Shown here: one piece after another, positions 50,472 through 58,854 of the stretch | Position numbering within the stretch: position 1 is the first letter of the stretch | How the letters are laid out: each line of letters begins with the position of its first letter | Origin: Kitasatospora papulosa | GTDB taxonomy: Bacteria; Actinomycetota; Actinomycetes; Streptomycetales; Streptomycetaceae | NCBI RefSeq assembly: GCF_000717245.1 | Contig: NZ_JNYQ01000003.1 | Location: 558,001-622,000, forward strand | Length of the DNA: 64,000 nt | Direction of reading: 5' to 3' | Notes under the pieces: generated by a model | Databases searched by the model: none | What the model was told of the DNA's origin: nothing | What the model saw: the letters and a program-made list of their open reading frames with translations, nothing else | Made by a program: the position numbers and the translations under genes

Positions 50472-51179
50472 ATGCGCCTTTCCCACTCCCGCGTCACCCA
50501 GCCCACCCCCGCCGAACGCGTGCTGGCGATCCTGACCGCGGCCCACTCGATGACGGTGGTGAGCGACGGGCTCAAACCCGTCGAGGTACACCGGCTCGAC
50601 GGGACGGCCGCGATCGGCCACATCCATCTGCACGAACCGTCCGAGCCCGGCGCCGCCCCGTCGGCCGAACGCATCCCCGTCCGGCTGGAGTTCACGGACA
50701 TCGCGCCGACCCCCGTGCGCGAGCGCACGCGCGCCCGCGTCACGGTCACGGGCCTGCTGTCGGCCCCGTACAGCACGGAAGCCACGGAGAGCACGTGCAT
50801 GGAGTTCGGCCAGGCGGTCTTCGAGGACCACAGGGGTCGCGCTTTCGTCACGCTGGAGACGCTCCAGGAGACGGCGCCCGACCCGATCGCCACCAGCGAG
50901 GCGGCGATGCTGACCCATCTCGTGGACGCACACGGCGAACTCGTCCCCCTGCTGCTGCGCCTGGCGCAACCTCAGCCGGACAAGGGCGTGACGCGCGTCC
51001 TCCCGCTGGCGATGGACCGTTACGGCGTGACCCTGCGGCTGGAGTACCCCGGCACGCACCGCGATGTGCGGCTGCCGTTCGCGAAGCGCGTGGCCCGTCT
51101 CGACCAGGCGGGACCGCAGATCCACGCCCTGCTCGCGGCCGCCCGCCGCGCGTCCCACCGCAATCAGCTGCTGGCCTGA
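50472..51179 (+). CDS. DUF2470 protein, iron-regulated, HugZ-like
   Basis: A 235-residue soluble protein. The N-terminal two thirds have the split-barrel look of flavin/heme-binding HugZ or pyridoxamine-oxidase-like proteins (EFGQAVFEDHRGRAFVTLET), and the C-terminal part is the DUF2470 domain (MLTHLVDAHGELV...VLPLAMDRYGVTLRLEYPG...VRLPFAKRV). Such proteins are linked to release of iron from heme or siderophores. The iron box upstream supports a role in iron supply. The ATG at 50472 (GGAG just before) is preferred over a start at 50436, which would lie in the promoter. Confidence 0.88.
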   Translation: MRLSHSRVTQPTPAERVLAILTAAHSMTVVSDGLKPVEVHRLDGTAAIGHIHLHEPSEPGAAPSAERIPVRLEFTDIAPTPVRERTRARVTVTGLLSAPYSTEATESTCMEFGQAVFEDHRGRAFVTLETLQETAPDPIATSEAAMLTHLVDAHGELVPLLLRLAQPQPDKGVTRVLPLAMDRYGVTLRLEYPGTHRDVRLPFAKRVARLDQAGPQIHALLAAARRASHRNQLLA

Positions 51180-51337
51180 CCAGGGCGGCATCGGGCGGGA
51201 TGCGAGGGATGCGCAGTGTTCGTAGTCCCGGTTCCGGAGCGGCGCCGTCTCGCTCCACGATCCAGCCCCTTGTCACCGGCCTCCGAACGCGTCCGGGGGG
51301 CGGCTCACGCCACCCCCCGGGACACACCGGCACGTTC

Positions 51338-51415
51338 TCAGCTCTGAGGACGGCTGCCGTGGTTCGCGCCGTTCTTGCGGCGGGCCTTCTTCTTACGACG
51401 TCGCTTCGAGGACAT
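51338..51415 (-). CDS. Ribosomal protein bL37 family (25 residues)
   Basis: A 25-codon gene: MSSKRRRKKKARRKNGANHG and SRPQS. The very basic start and the ANHGxRP end match the tiny actinobacterial large-subunit protein first seen in mycobacterial ribosomes (bL37, about 24 residues). A perfect AGGAGG at 51421-51426 stands five bases before the ATG, which strongly supports translation. It is alone on the minus strand between the DUF2470 gene and the PTS gene. Confidence 0.8.
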   Translation of the reverse strand: MSSKRRRKKKARRKNGANHGSRPQS

Positions 51416-51818
51416 CGAACCTCCTGATTCGGCAGTTTCTGCAGACTATGCACCGGATTGTCGAGTCCGGCGATCACTGGGCCCCTTACCCACCGGCGCG
51501 GCGGCAAACACCCGGCATGCATACAGCCGGGTGGCGTACGTCACGGCAGGCGACGGCCCCTTCACCGCGTGCGTCAGCGCCTCCGCACCGGGTCCGGTTC
51601 GCGCTCCGGTACCCATGGACAGCCGCCGACCTGCTGTGATGTGATCCCTGCGGCGGAGCAGCCCTGTCCGGCGCCGCTCATCGGGCAATCCCCAGGTGCG
51701 CCGCGGGAGGGCGACCCACCTCCTCGTCCTGCCCCCGCCACTTCGATCACCCGTGGGTCCACGCGTCGCCACGGCGAGCGCCCGGGTCCGTCCCCCCATG
51801 CTCGAAAGTTCGGAACAC
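51416..51818. other. 403-base divergent region between bL37 and malX-like genes
   Basis: It should hold promoters for both. I see no strong palindrome, no operator of a known type, and no small gene with a ribosome site. Confidence 0.35.
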
Positions 51819-53426
51819 ATGCAGAAGACCAAAGCCGCGCTCTGGGAATTCCTCCAGGGACTCGGCAAGACGTTCATGCTCCCGGTGGCCCTGCTCGCGT
51901 TCTGCGGCATCATGCTGGGCATCGGCTCCTCGCTCTCCAGCGAGGCCGTCACCGACGGCCTGCCCTTCCTGAAGGCCGAGGGCTTCCACCTCGTATTCAC
52001 CTGGATGGCCAACACGGGACTGGTCGCCTTCACGTTCCTGCCCGTCCTCTTCGCGATGGCGATTCCGCTCGGCCTCGCCCGGGAGGACAAGGGGGTGGCC
52101 GCGTTCTCGGGTTTCGTCGGCTTCGCCGCCATGAACCTCGCGGTGAACTTCTACCTCACCGCCCGGGGTGTCGACCTCGAGGACGAGAAAGCGATCGAGC
52201 ACTACGGCATAGCCGACGTGCTCGGTGTCCAGTCCATCGATACGGGACTCCTCGGAGCCGTGGCCGTTGGCATCGTTGTCAGCCTTCTCCACCAGCGCTT
52301 TCGTACGCAGCGCATGCCTGACGCCCTGGCCTTCTTCGGGGGGCTGCGCTTCGTCCCGATCATCTCCGCCCTCGTCCTCAGCGTGCTCGGTCTGCTCATT
52401 CCGCTGGTGTGGCCGGCCTTCAACGGCTGGATCACGGCCGTGGGCCGGGGCATCGGGCACACCGGGGTCTTCGGGCCGTTCTTCTTCGGCATGGGGGAGG
52501 TGCTGCTGCGGCCGATCGGGCTGCACCACATCCTCGTGGCCATGTTCCGCTTCACCGACGTCGGTGGTTCGGGTGCCGTCTGCGGGGACGACGTCTCCGG
52601 CGCCCTGAACATGTTCTACGCGCACCTCGACTGCGCGGGCGCGCCGAACGCCGCCGTGACCGACGCGACGCACTTCCTCTCCCAGGGCAAGATGGCGGCC
52701 TACCTGGGCGGCCTCCCCGGGGCGGCGCTCGCGATGTACCACTGCGCGAACAGGAGGATGCGCCCGGAGATCAAGGCTCTGCTCGTCTCGGGTGTGGTGG
52801 CCTGCGTGGTCGGCGGCATCACGGAACCGCTGGAGTTCCTGTTCCTGTTCGTCGCGCCGTGGCTGTACGCCGTCCACGCGGTGCTGGTGGGGCTCGGCTT
52901 CCTCACGGCGGCCGTGCTCGGCGTCTTCATCGGGAACACCGACGGCAACGTGATCGACTGGCTGGTCTTCGGCGTTCTCCAGGGTTCGTCGACCAAGTGG
53001 TACCTGGTGCCGGTGATCGCCGCCGTGTGGTTCGCCGTGTACTACTTCCTTTTCCGCTGGGCGATCAGGCGATTCGACCTCAGAACTCCCGGCCGTGACC
53101 AGGAGCCCGAGCAGGACACCGGGGACGAGGAGGGCCCCGCCCCGGACGCGGAGAAGGCACCTGCCCGCGAGCTGGTCGCCGGGAAGTACGACGCCGTGGC
53201 CATCCTCGACGCGATCGGGGGCGCCGCCAACATCAGGTCCCTGGACAACTGCATCACGCGTCTGCGCATGACCGTCGAGGACGCGGAACTGGTGGACGGG
53301 GCACGGCTGAAGAAGCTGGGAGCGGTGGGCGTGATCAAGCTCGACGGCCACACCGTGCAGGTCGTCATCGGACCTCAGGTCCAGTCGGTGAAGGACGCCA
53401 TCGCCACCATGATCCCGGTGGGCTGA
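51819..53426 (+). CDS. malX: PTS EIICB transporter, MalX-like (maltose/glucose family)
   Basis: A 535-residue sugar transporter and kinase. The start WEFLQGLGKTFMLPVALLAF and GIMLGIGSSLSS, and VFTWMANTGLVAFTFLPVLF with IPLGLAREDKGVAAFSGFVG, match E. coli MalX closely. The EIIC part has about ten membrane segments and the sugar-binding ITEPLEFLF motif. The EIIB domain (about 450-535) carries the phosphorylated Cys in SLDNCITRLRM. EIIA is not fused and must come from elsewhere. ATG 51819 is chosen because it aligns with MalX; 51798 is another in-frame ATG. It is two bases from the aminotransferase gene, as in E. coli malXY. Confidence 0.9.
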   Translation: MQKTKAALWEFLQGLGKTFMLPVALLAFCGIMLGIGSSLSSEAVTDGLPFLKAEGFHLVFTWMANTGLVAFTFLPVLFAMAIPLGLAREDKGVAAFSGFVGFAAMNLAVNFYLTARGVDLEDEKAIEHYGIADVLGVQSIDTGLLGAVAVGIVVSLLHQRFRTQRMPDALAFFGGLRFVPIISALVLSVLGLLIPLVWPAFNGWITAVGRGIGHTGVFGPFFFGMGEVLLRPIGLHHILVAMFRFTDVGGSGAVCGDDVSGALNMFYAHLDCAGAPNAAVTDATHFLSQGKMAAYLGGLPGAALAMYHCANRRMRPEIKALLVSGVVACVVGGITEPLEFLFLFVAPWLYAVHAVLVGLGFLTAAVLGVFIGNTDGNVIDWLVFGVLQGSSTKWYLVPVIAAVWFAVYYFLFRWAIRRFDLRTPGRDQEPEQDTGDEEGPAPDAEKAPARELVAGKYDAVAILDAIGGAANIRSLDNCITRLRMTVEDAELVDGARLKKLGAVGVIKLDGHTVQVVIGPQVQSVKDAIATMIPVG

Positions 53427-53428
53427 CC

Positions 53429-54613
53429 ATGTCCTCCCCCCTTCCCGCCGGTACCGCTCCGGCCGACCCCTACGGCTTCGGTGTCCCCGTGGACCGTCGC
53501 GGCACCTGGTGCACGCAGTGGGACTACGTCGAGGACCGCTTCGGAGTACCGGACCTGCTGCCGTTCACCATCTCCGACATGGACTTCGAGACCGCCCCGG
53601 AGGTCATGGCCGCGCTCCGGGGCCGCCTGGACCACGGCGTGCTGGGCTACTCGCGGTGGCGCCAGGACGACTTCCTCTCGGCGATCGTCCACTGGTACGC
53701 GACACGGCACGCGACGGCCGTAGACCCCGGGTCGGTCGTCTACGCGCCCTCCGTCGTCTACCAGCTGTCGCAGCTGCTCCGGCTGTGGTCGGAGCCCGGC
53801 GACGGTGTGGTGGCCCACACCCCCATGTACGACGCGTTCCCCACGACCGTGGCGGCCCACGGACGCCGGCTCCGGTCGTGCCCGCTCGACGACTGGGCGG
53901 AGCTGGAGCGGCTGCTGGCGCTTCCCGACACGGCGGTACTGCTGCTGTGTTCTCCCCACAATCCGACGGGCAGGGTCTGGTCCGCGGACGAGCTGGACCG
54001 GATGGCGCGGCTGTGCGCACGGTACGACGTCGCCGTCATCAGCGACGAGATCCACGCGGATCTGGCGCACGCCCCGCACGTCCATCGCCCCTGGGCCCTG
54101 CACGGGGACGGAGGCCGGTGGGCAGTCATCACGTCGGCGTCCAAGTCGTTCAACATCCCCGCACTGACCGGTAGTTACGGAATCATCGGCGATCCGGCAT
54201 CACGCGACGCCTATCTGAGGCAGCTCAAGGAGGCGGACGGGCTCTCCTCCCCCGCCGTGCTGTCCCTGGTCGGGCACATCGCCGCGTACCGGGAGGGGGC
54301 GCCCTGGCTGGACGCCTTGCGCGCGTACCTCGCCGGCAACCTCCAGGCCGTCGCCGACCGCCTGGAGCGGGCGTTCCCGCAGCTCGGCTGGGAACCTCCC
54401 CAGGCGGGGTACCTCGCCTGGATCGATCTGCGGCCGCTCGGCGTCGAGGACGACGCGTTGCAGCGCGAGCTCGTCGAGGTGGAGAAGGTGGCCGTCATGC
54501 CGGGATCTGCCTACGGCTCGCCCGGTCGGGTCCGGCTCAATGTCGGGTGCCCACGGTCCAAGGCGGAGCGGGGGGTCGACGCGCTGGTGCGTGCGCTGTC
54601 CCGACTCCGCTGA
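53429..54613 (+). CDS. malY: PLP-dependent cystathionine beta-lyase, MalY/PatB type
   Basis: A 394-residue fold-type I PLP enzyme. Seen: WCTQWDYVEDRFGVPDLLPF and TISDMDFETAPEVMAAL at the start (MalY-type), SPHNPTGRVW, VISDEIHADL and TSASKSFNIPAL with the Schiff-base Lys, then RVRLNVGCPRS with the carboxylate-binding Arg. MalY cleaves cystathionine and, in E. coli, also dampens the maltose activator. The start lies two bases after the PTS stop, so they form one operon. A MalI-like repressor gene, next to malXY in E. coli, is absent here. Confidence 0.9.
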   Translation: MSSPLPAGTAPADPYGFGVPVDRRGTWCTQWDYVEDRFGVPDLLPFTISDMDFETAPEVMAALRGRLDHGVLGYSRWRQDDFLSAIVHWYATRHATAVDPGSVVYAPSVVYQLSQLLRLWSEPGDGVVAHTPMYDAFPTTVAAHGRRLRSCPLDDWAELERLLALPDTAVLLLCSPHNPTGRVWSADELDRMARLCARYDVAVISDEIHADLAHAPHVHRPWALHGDGGRWAVITSASKSFNIPALTGSYGIIGDPASRDAYLRQLKEADGLSSPAVLSLVGHIAAYREGAPWLDALRAYLAGNLQAVADRLERAFPQLGWEPPQAGYLAWIDLRPLGVEDDALQRELVEVEKVAVMPGSAYGSPGRVRLNVGCPRSKAERGVDALVRALSRLR

Positions 54614-54703
54614 AAGACGGCGGCCCCGGCCGGGGCAGGTGCCCGCCTCGGCCGGCCGTGCCCGGCAGCCGGCTCCCGGCCCGGTCCGATCGCCGGTTCC
54701 CCG

Positions 54704-55222
54704 TCAGTGTCCGGCGGCCGCCTTCACCAACGCGACGGCGACGCCGATCACCGCGTCGGCCAGACCGGCGAGCACCGCCAGGAGCACGCCACCTCCCATG
54801 CGCAGCCCTCCCGCGCAGCCCCACGCGAAGAGCGAGGCGATGCCCACACCGGCCGCCGTCGTCAGCGCGGCGGACAGGGAGAGGACGTCCAGGGCGGCCA
54901 GGGTGATCATCACAGCCGGGCCCGCCGCGCAGGAGAGCAGTGGGCTGCTGACGTAGAGCATGCGGCGGAGGTCGTGGCCGGTGGCGAAGTGGCGGTGGAC
55001 CGTGCGGTGCGCCTGCTGATCGGCGACGAACGCGGCGAGCCACAGCCCCAGAGCGGTCGTCAGGACCGTGGCCAGGGCGCCCGTGGTTCCCACCTCGCCC
55101 AGGGACAGGCCGACCACGACGGCGATCATCGTGATGGTCGCGTAGATGCGCTCCTTGAGCCGGTCCACCAGCGCGCCCTCGGCCCGCTCGGGCGGCGGCC
55201 CCGTCACCCGGTCGTCGGCCAT
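54704..55222 (-). CDS. Small membrane protein, unknown
   Basis: A 172-residue protein with a short charged N terminus and four to five hydrophobic segments (about 28-50, 51-68, 88-110, 112-135, 140-165). A basic loop (QQAHRTVHRHFATGHDLRRM) lies between segments 2 and 3. RBS GGGAGA precedes the ATG at 55222. No family is recognised; similar small integral proteins are common in Streptomyces. It converges with the malXY operon. Confidence 0.75.
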   Translation of the reverse strand: MADDRVTGPPPERAEGALVDRLKERIYATITMIAVVVGLSLGEVGTTGALATVLTTALGLWLAAFVADQQAHRTVHRHFATGHDLRRMLYVSSPLLSCAAGPAVMITLAALDVLSLSAALTTAAGVGIASLFAWGCAGGLRMGGGVLLAVLAGLADAVIGVAVALVKAAAGH

Positions 55223-55547
55223 CCGGTCTCCCTCGCTCGTCACGGGACGGCGGACGTCCCGCGTTCCGTCCGGCACCGCGGCAGGCCCACGCAGCGAGCA
55301 CCGAGGACACGGCCACCAGCATGCCTTGCGGCCCCCCGAAATTCCGGAACCCCTGCGCGCGGACCGCGTCGCCGCGGTCGGCGGGGCCTGTCGCCCGGGG
55401 CACGGCCGGCCGGACGGCGGTGCGCCTGGACACCGGAGCGAGGCGCTGAATTTCCGTCCGTCGTCGGCCGGTCTGAAAGGGGTGAAGGCGGGTAGACGGG
55501 CCGATGGACGAGCTGCGTGGTGCGGCTGATGTGACGGGGGATGTGTC
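55223..55547. other. 325-base divergent region
   Basis: It lies between the small membrane protein gene and the HATPase gene and contains no ORF, RNA or repeat that I can support. Confidence 0.35.
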
Positions 55548-56039
55548 ATGGGACTGCTGACGACAACGCACGGGACCGAACAGGACAGGCCGGGTTCCGG
55601 CACGGCTGTCGTGGCGGACAGCGCCGCGTACGACATGGACTCGGAGCAGATCTCCTGTGCCCGTGACTTCGTCAGGGGATTCCTGTCCGACGCGCGTGCG
55701 CGGCACGGTGTGGACGTACCGGCGCGGTCCATGGACATCGCGCAGCTGGTGGTGAGCGAGCTGGCCACGAACGTCTGCAAGTACGCGCCGGGACCGTGCC
55801 TGCTGGATCTCGAGGTGGACGGCGGTCTGCTGGGCATCACGATGTGGGACTCGGGCGCCGTGCTCCCCTCCGCGCTGGGGGCCGACCCCAGCCGTGCGGG
55901 CCAGCACGGCCTGGAGATCGTCCTCGCGGTGTGCCAGAGCTTCCAGGTCCGCCGCGAGCCCGTGGGCAAGCGCGTCCGCGTGCAGATCTCGCTGCTCGAA
56001 GGACGGGACGCCGGACCGGCCGGCCCTACGCCCTGGTGA
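55548..56039 (+). CDS. ATP-binding protein, RsbW-like HATPase
   Basis: A 163-residue protein with a GHKL/HATPase_c fold of the kind found in anti-sigma kinases. The N-box is VVSELATNVCKYAPGPCLLD (Glu and Asn for Mg-ATP); LLGITMWDSG is the G1-like box with Asp; and HGLEIVLAVCQSF is the G2-like stretch. In Streptomyces such genes are numerous and many bind anti-anti-sigma factors; no sigma or STAS gene lies beside it, though a PP2C phosphatase that could act in the same kind of switch is at 42.7 kb. The ATG at 55548 lies after a weak GGGGGA. Confidence 0.85.
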   Translation: MGLLTTTHGTEQDRPGSGTAVVADSAAYDMDSEQISCARDFVRGFLSDARARHGVDVPARSMDIAQLVVSELATNVCKYAPGPCLLDLEVDGGLLGITMWDSGAVLPSALGADPSRAGQHGLEIVLAVCQSFQVRREPVGKRVRVQISLLEGRDAGPAGPTPW

Positions 56040-56195
56040 CGTCCGGGGGCTCCTCTCCTCCCGTCCGTTCGGCGGGTGGCACCTCAGAACCGGGCGCCCG
56101 GGCGGGGAACCGTGGAACGTGTGAAGTCGCCCGAAATCCCCCCGACCGGTCTTCCGAGAGGAACAACCGCCGACACGCTGCTGCCACGGGGGTGC

Positions 56196-56927
56196 TCAGC
56201 CTCCGGTCACGGTCCTCATGCCGGTGGCCGCCCGGCCCGTCACGGTCTCCGCGTCGGCGCCGGCCTTGTCGAGGAGCTCCGTCATGGCGGCGTGCGCCCG
56301 GTCCGGGTCGGCGTCCCGGACGGCGTCCAGGACCGCCCGGTGGCTGGGCACGGGATCGTCGTCCTGCCGGTGTGTGTGCACGAGAAGGTCCCGCTCGCGG
56401 AGCCCGGGCTCCAGCAGGAGGTCGAACCGGGCCAGCAGATCGTTCCCCGTCGCCCTGAAGAGCGCGCGGTGGAAGGCCGTGTCCGCCCCGGCCGCCGCTC
56501 CGGCGTCCCCCTCGGTACGGCCCATGGCCTCCAGGGCCTCCTCCAGGGCGACGAGGTCCCGCTCGCTCCTGCGCGCGGCGGCGTGCCTGGCCACGGCCGG
56601 CTCGATGATGGCGCGCACCTCGGCGAGGTCACCGAGCAGCTTCGCACCGTGGCCGCCCGCCACCCGCCAGCGGATCACGTCGGCGTCGAGGAAGTTCCAC
56701 TCGCGCTCGGACTGGACGAAGGTGCCGCGCTTCTGGCGGGAGTCGATGAGCCCTTTGCCGGCGAGGACCTTCAGGGACTCCCGCATCACGGTGAGGCTGA
56801 TGTCCATCTCCTCGGCGACGGACCGCACGTCGATGGTGTCACCCTGCGCGATCCGCCCCGAGACGATCCGGTAGCCCAGCGCCTCCACGACCTGACCGTG
56901 GATGCCCCTGCCGGCGTAGGCCGCCAT
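56196..56927 (-). CDS. FadR-subfamily GntR regulator, candidate regulator of the dgo operon
   Basis: A 243-residue regulator. The winged helix is VVEALGYRIVSGRIAQGDTI and DVRSVAEEMDISLTVMRESLKVLAGKGLI (residues about 10-65), then TFVQ. The C-terminal FCD domain has the metal/ligand His set: VRAIIEPAVARHAA, FHRALF, and SHRAVLDAV. E. coli DgoR, which represses galactonate genes, is of the same subfamily. The gene lies downstream of the dgo-like operon, in the same direction, but is separated by a hairpin at 57026-57046. The ATG at 56927 has GAGGAGG; the start at 56969 is not used. Confidence 0.88.
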   Translation of the reverse strand: MAAYAGRGIHGQVVEALGYRIVSGRIAQGDTIDVRSVAEEMDISLTVMRESLKVLAGKGLIDSRQKRGTFVQSEREWNFLDADVIRWRVAGGHGAKLLGDLAEVRAIIEPAVARHAAARRSERDLVALEEALEAMGRTEGDAGAAAGADTAFHRALFRATGNDLLARFDLLLEPGLRERDLLVHTHRQDDDPVPSHRAVLDAVRDADPDRAHAAMTELLDKAGADAETVTGRAATGMRTVTGG

Positions 56928-57025
56928 GGCCCGCCTCCTCGTCCTGGTGAAGCCGTGCGGGCGTTGCACACGGCGGCGTCATGGGGACCCACCACGCCCT
57001 GCCGGGAAGCGGACCCGGGTGTCCG

Positions 57026-57046
57026 GCTCCCCGGGCGCCGGGGAGC
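57026..57046 (-). terminator. 9-bp hairpin between the kinase and regulator genes
   Basis: GCTCCCCGG at 57026-57034 pairs with 57038-57046 around GCG, about 90 bases past the stop of the kinase gene on the minus strand. Nothing else is seen in 56928-57134. Confidence 0.55.
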
Positions 57047-57134
57047 GCGGTGCGAAGCCACACCATTCAAGCACCAGGACAGGGGACGACCGGTGTCCGC
57101 ACGGTCGTTCCGGTTGCCCGGGCCGGCTCCCGGC

Positions 57135-58124
57135 TCAGCGGATCGCGGTGCCGGGCGCGGCTGCCAGCAGACCGAGTTCGTCACGGCGCGGCAGTCCCTC
57201 CCAGTCGCCGTCCGAGGCGACGGCGAACGCGCCGAGCGTGTTCGCGCGGGCGAGCCGTTCCGCGGGCGGGAGCCCGTCGAGCAGGCCGGACAGATATCCG
57301 GCGCAGAAGGCGTCCCCCGCTCCCACCGTGTCGCGTACGGGGACGCGCAGGGCGGCTACGGCGTGCCGGGCGCCCCGGCGGTCGCGGAACGCGGCGCCCT
57401 CTCCCCCTCGTTTGACGACCACCTCGCGCACCCCGGCCTCCAGGAGCGCGTCCACGGCGCGTTCCTCGGCGTCGGCGGACTCGGTGAACGCGTCGCCGAC
57501 CACCGGGAGTTCGTCGCCCGAAGCGATCAGGACGGTGACGTACGGCAGCAGCGGCCGAAGCGCGCTGCCCGCCTCGTCGGCCGTCCAGAGCCGCTGCCGG
57601 TGGTTGACGTCGAGCGCGACGGTCCATCCGTGCGCGTGGGCGTGGGCGGCTGCCGCGCCCACCGCCTCCAGCGGGCCGGGGCCGAGCGCACCGGTGATGC
57701 CGGTCAGGTGGAGCACCCGGGCACCGTCGCCCAGGGCGGGCTCGATGTCGGCGGGGGTGAGCAGCGAGGCCGCCGACCCGTCGCGCCAGTAGTGCACCCG
57801 TACGAGGTCCGCGACGCGCTGTTCACGGAGCATCGCTCCGGTGGGGGCGGTGGCCCGGACGGCGGCCCGGGTGATGTCGACGCCTTCCGCGCGGAGGGTG
57901 CGCAGGACGAGGCGGCCGGGTTCGTCGTCCCCGACGAGACCGGCCCAGGCGGCGCGGTGCCCCAGCCGGGCGAGGCCGATGGCGACGTTCGACTCGGCGC
58001 CGGCGACGGTGGTGCGGGCCTGTGCGCCGACCGCCAGGGAGCCGGGCAGCTGGGCGGCGAGCATGGTCTCGCCGAACGTCAGCACGTCGACGGGGACGGG
58101 CGTCCGCCCGGGGGCGGTGCTCAC
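57135..58124 (-). CDS. PfkB-family 2-keto-3-deoxy-sugar acid kinase
   Basis: A 329-residue ribokinase-fold sugar kinase. It opens with VDVLTFGETMLAAQLPG, shows VAGAESNVAIGLARLG for sugar binding, ALDVNHRQRLW, and the PfkB signature 2 RDTVGAGDAFCAGYL with the catalytic Asp. It should phosphorylate 2-dehydro-3-deoxygalactonate (or -gluconate), step two of galactonate breakdown. Proteobacterial DgoK is a different fold, so here the KdgK type fills the role. The GTG overlaps the aldolase stop by four bases (GTGA), showing translational coupling. It is the last gene of the operon. Confidence 0.88.
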   Translation of the reverse strand: MSTAPGRTPVPVDVLTFGETMLAAQLPGSLAVGAQARTTVAGAESNVAIGLARLGHRAAWAGLVGDDEPGRLVLRTLRAEGVDITRAAVRATAPTGAMLREQRVADLVRVHYWRDGSAASLLTPADIEPALGDGARVLHLTGITGALGPGPLEAVGAAAAHAHAHGWTVALDVNHRQRLWTADEAGSALRPLLPYVTVLIASGDELPVVGDAFTESADAEERAVDALLEAGVREVVVKRGGEGAAFRDRRGARHAVAALRVPVRDTVGAGDAFCAGYLSGLLDGLPPAERLARANTLGAFAVASDGDWEGLPRRDELGLLAAAPGTAIR

Positions 58125-58786
58125 ACGTCCTCCCGGGTGCCTGCCGAGCACAGGGCGACGAAGCCGCGGGCGCGTTGGCGGAGGGCGGCGAGGTCCCCGC
58201 CGTGCGCGGCGTCTCCGACGAGCGGCGATCCGACACCCACCGCGACGGCCCCGTGGGCGAGGTACCGCTCGGCCCCGGCGAGGTCGACTCCGCCCACGGG
58301 GACGATCGGCATGTCGGGGAAGGGGTCGCGCAGGGCCTTGAGGTAGGCGGGCCCGCCGAGCGAGGCGGGGAACAGCTTGACGGCGTCGGCGCCGGCGCGG
58401 CGGGCGGCGACGGCCTCCGTCGGGGTGAGCGCGCCGGCCAGCACGGGCAGCCCCGCCCGGACCGAGGCGGTCACGGACTCGGTGAGCGCGGGGGTGACCA
58501 TCCAGCCGGCCCCGGCTTCGTGGGCGCGTGCGACGTCCTCCTCGGTCAGTACGGTGCCGGCGCCGATGAGGGTTCCGGGGCCCACCTCGGCGGCGGCGCG
58601 CCGTATGACCCCGAGGGCGTCGGTGGTGTTGAGGGAGACCTCCACGAGGGCCACGCCCTCCTCGGCGAGGGTCAGGACGGTGCGCAGCGCGGCATCGGGG
58701 TCCTGGCCACGCACGATGGCGGCCAGACGGGTGCGCCGGAGCACGTCGGCGAAGGTGTCGCTGTCCGGAGGGGACAGAGGGTGCAT
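58121..58786 (-). CDS. KDPG/KDPGal-type aldolase
   Basis: A 221-residue class I aldolase of the Eda/DgoA family. Seen: LAAIVRGQDPDAALRTV, VEVSLNTTDAL with the catalytic Glu, GAGTVLTEEDVARA, and the Schiff-base Lys in GADAVKLFPASLGG, then IVPVGGV. It splits the 6-phospho-2-dehydro-3-deoxy acid into pyruvate and glyceraldehyde-3-phosphate. Neighbours dgoD and the kinase assign it to the galactonate pathway. The ATG at 58786 is chosen; a GTG three codons earlier is possible. Confidence 0.9.
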   Translation of the reverse strand: MHPLSPPDSDTFADVLRRTRLAAIVRGQDPDAALRTVLTLAEEGVALVEVSLNTTDALGVIRRAAAEVGPGTLIGAGTVLTEEDVARAHEAGAGWMVTPALTESVTASVRAGLPVLAGALTPTEAVAARRAGADAVKLFPASLGGPAYLKALRDPFPDMPIVPVGGVDLAGAERYLAHGAVAVGVGSPLVGDAAHGGDLAALRQRARGFVALCSAGTREDV

Positions 58787-58854
58787 GTGATTCACGTCCC
58801 ATGGGAGTTGCTCTGCGGGTCGGGCCGGGTCACCGTGCGGTGGCCGGGCCGGGT

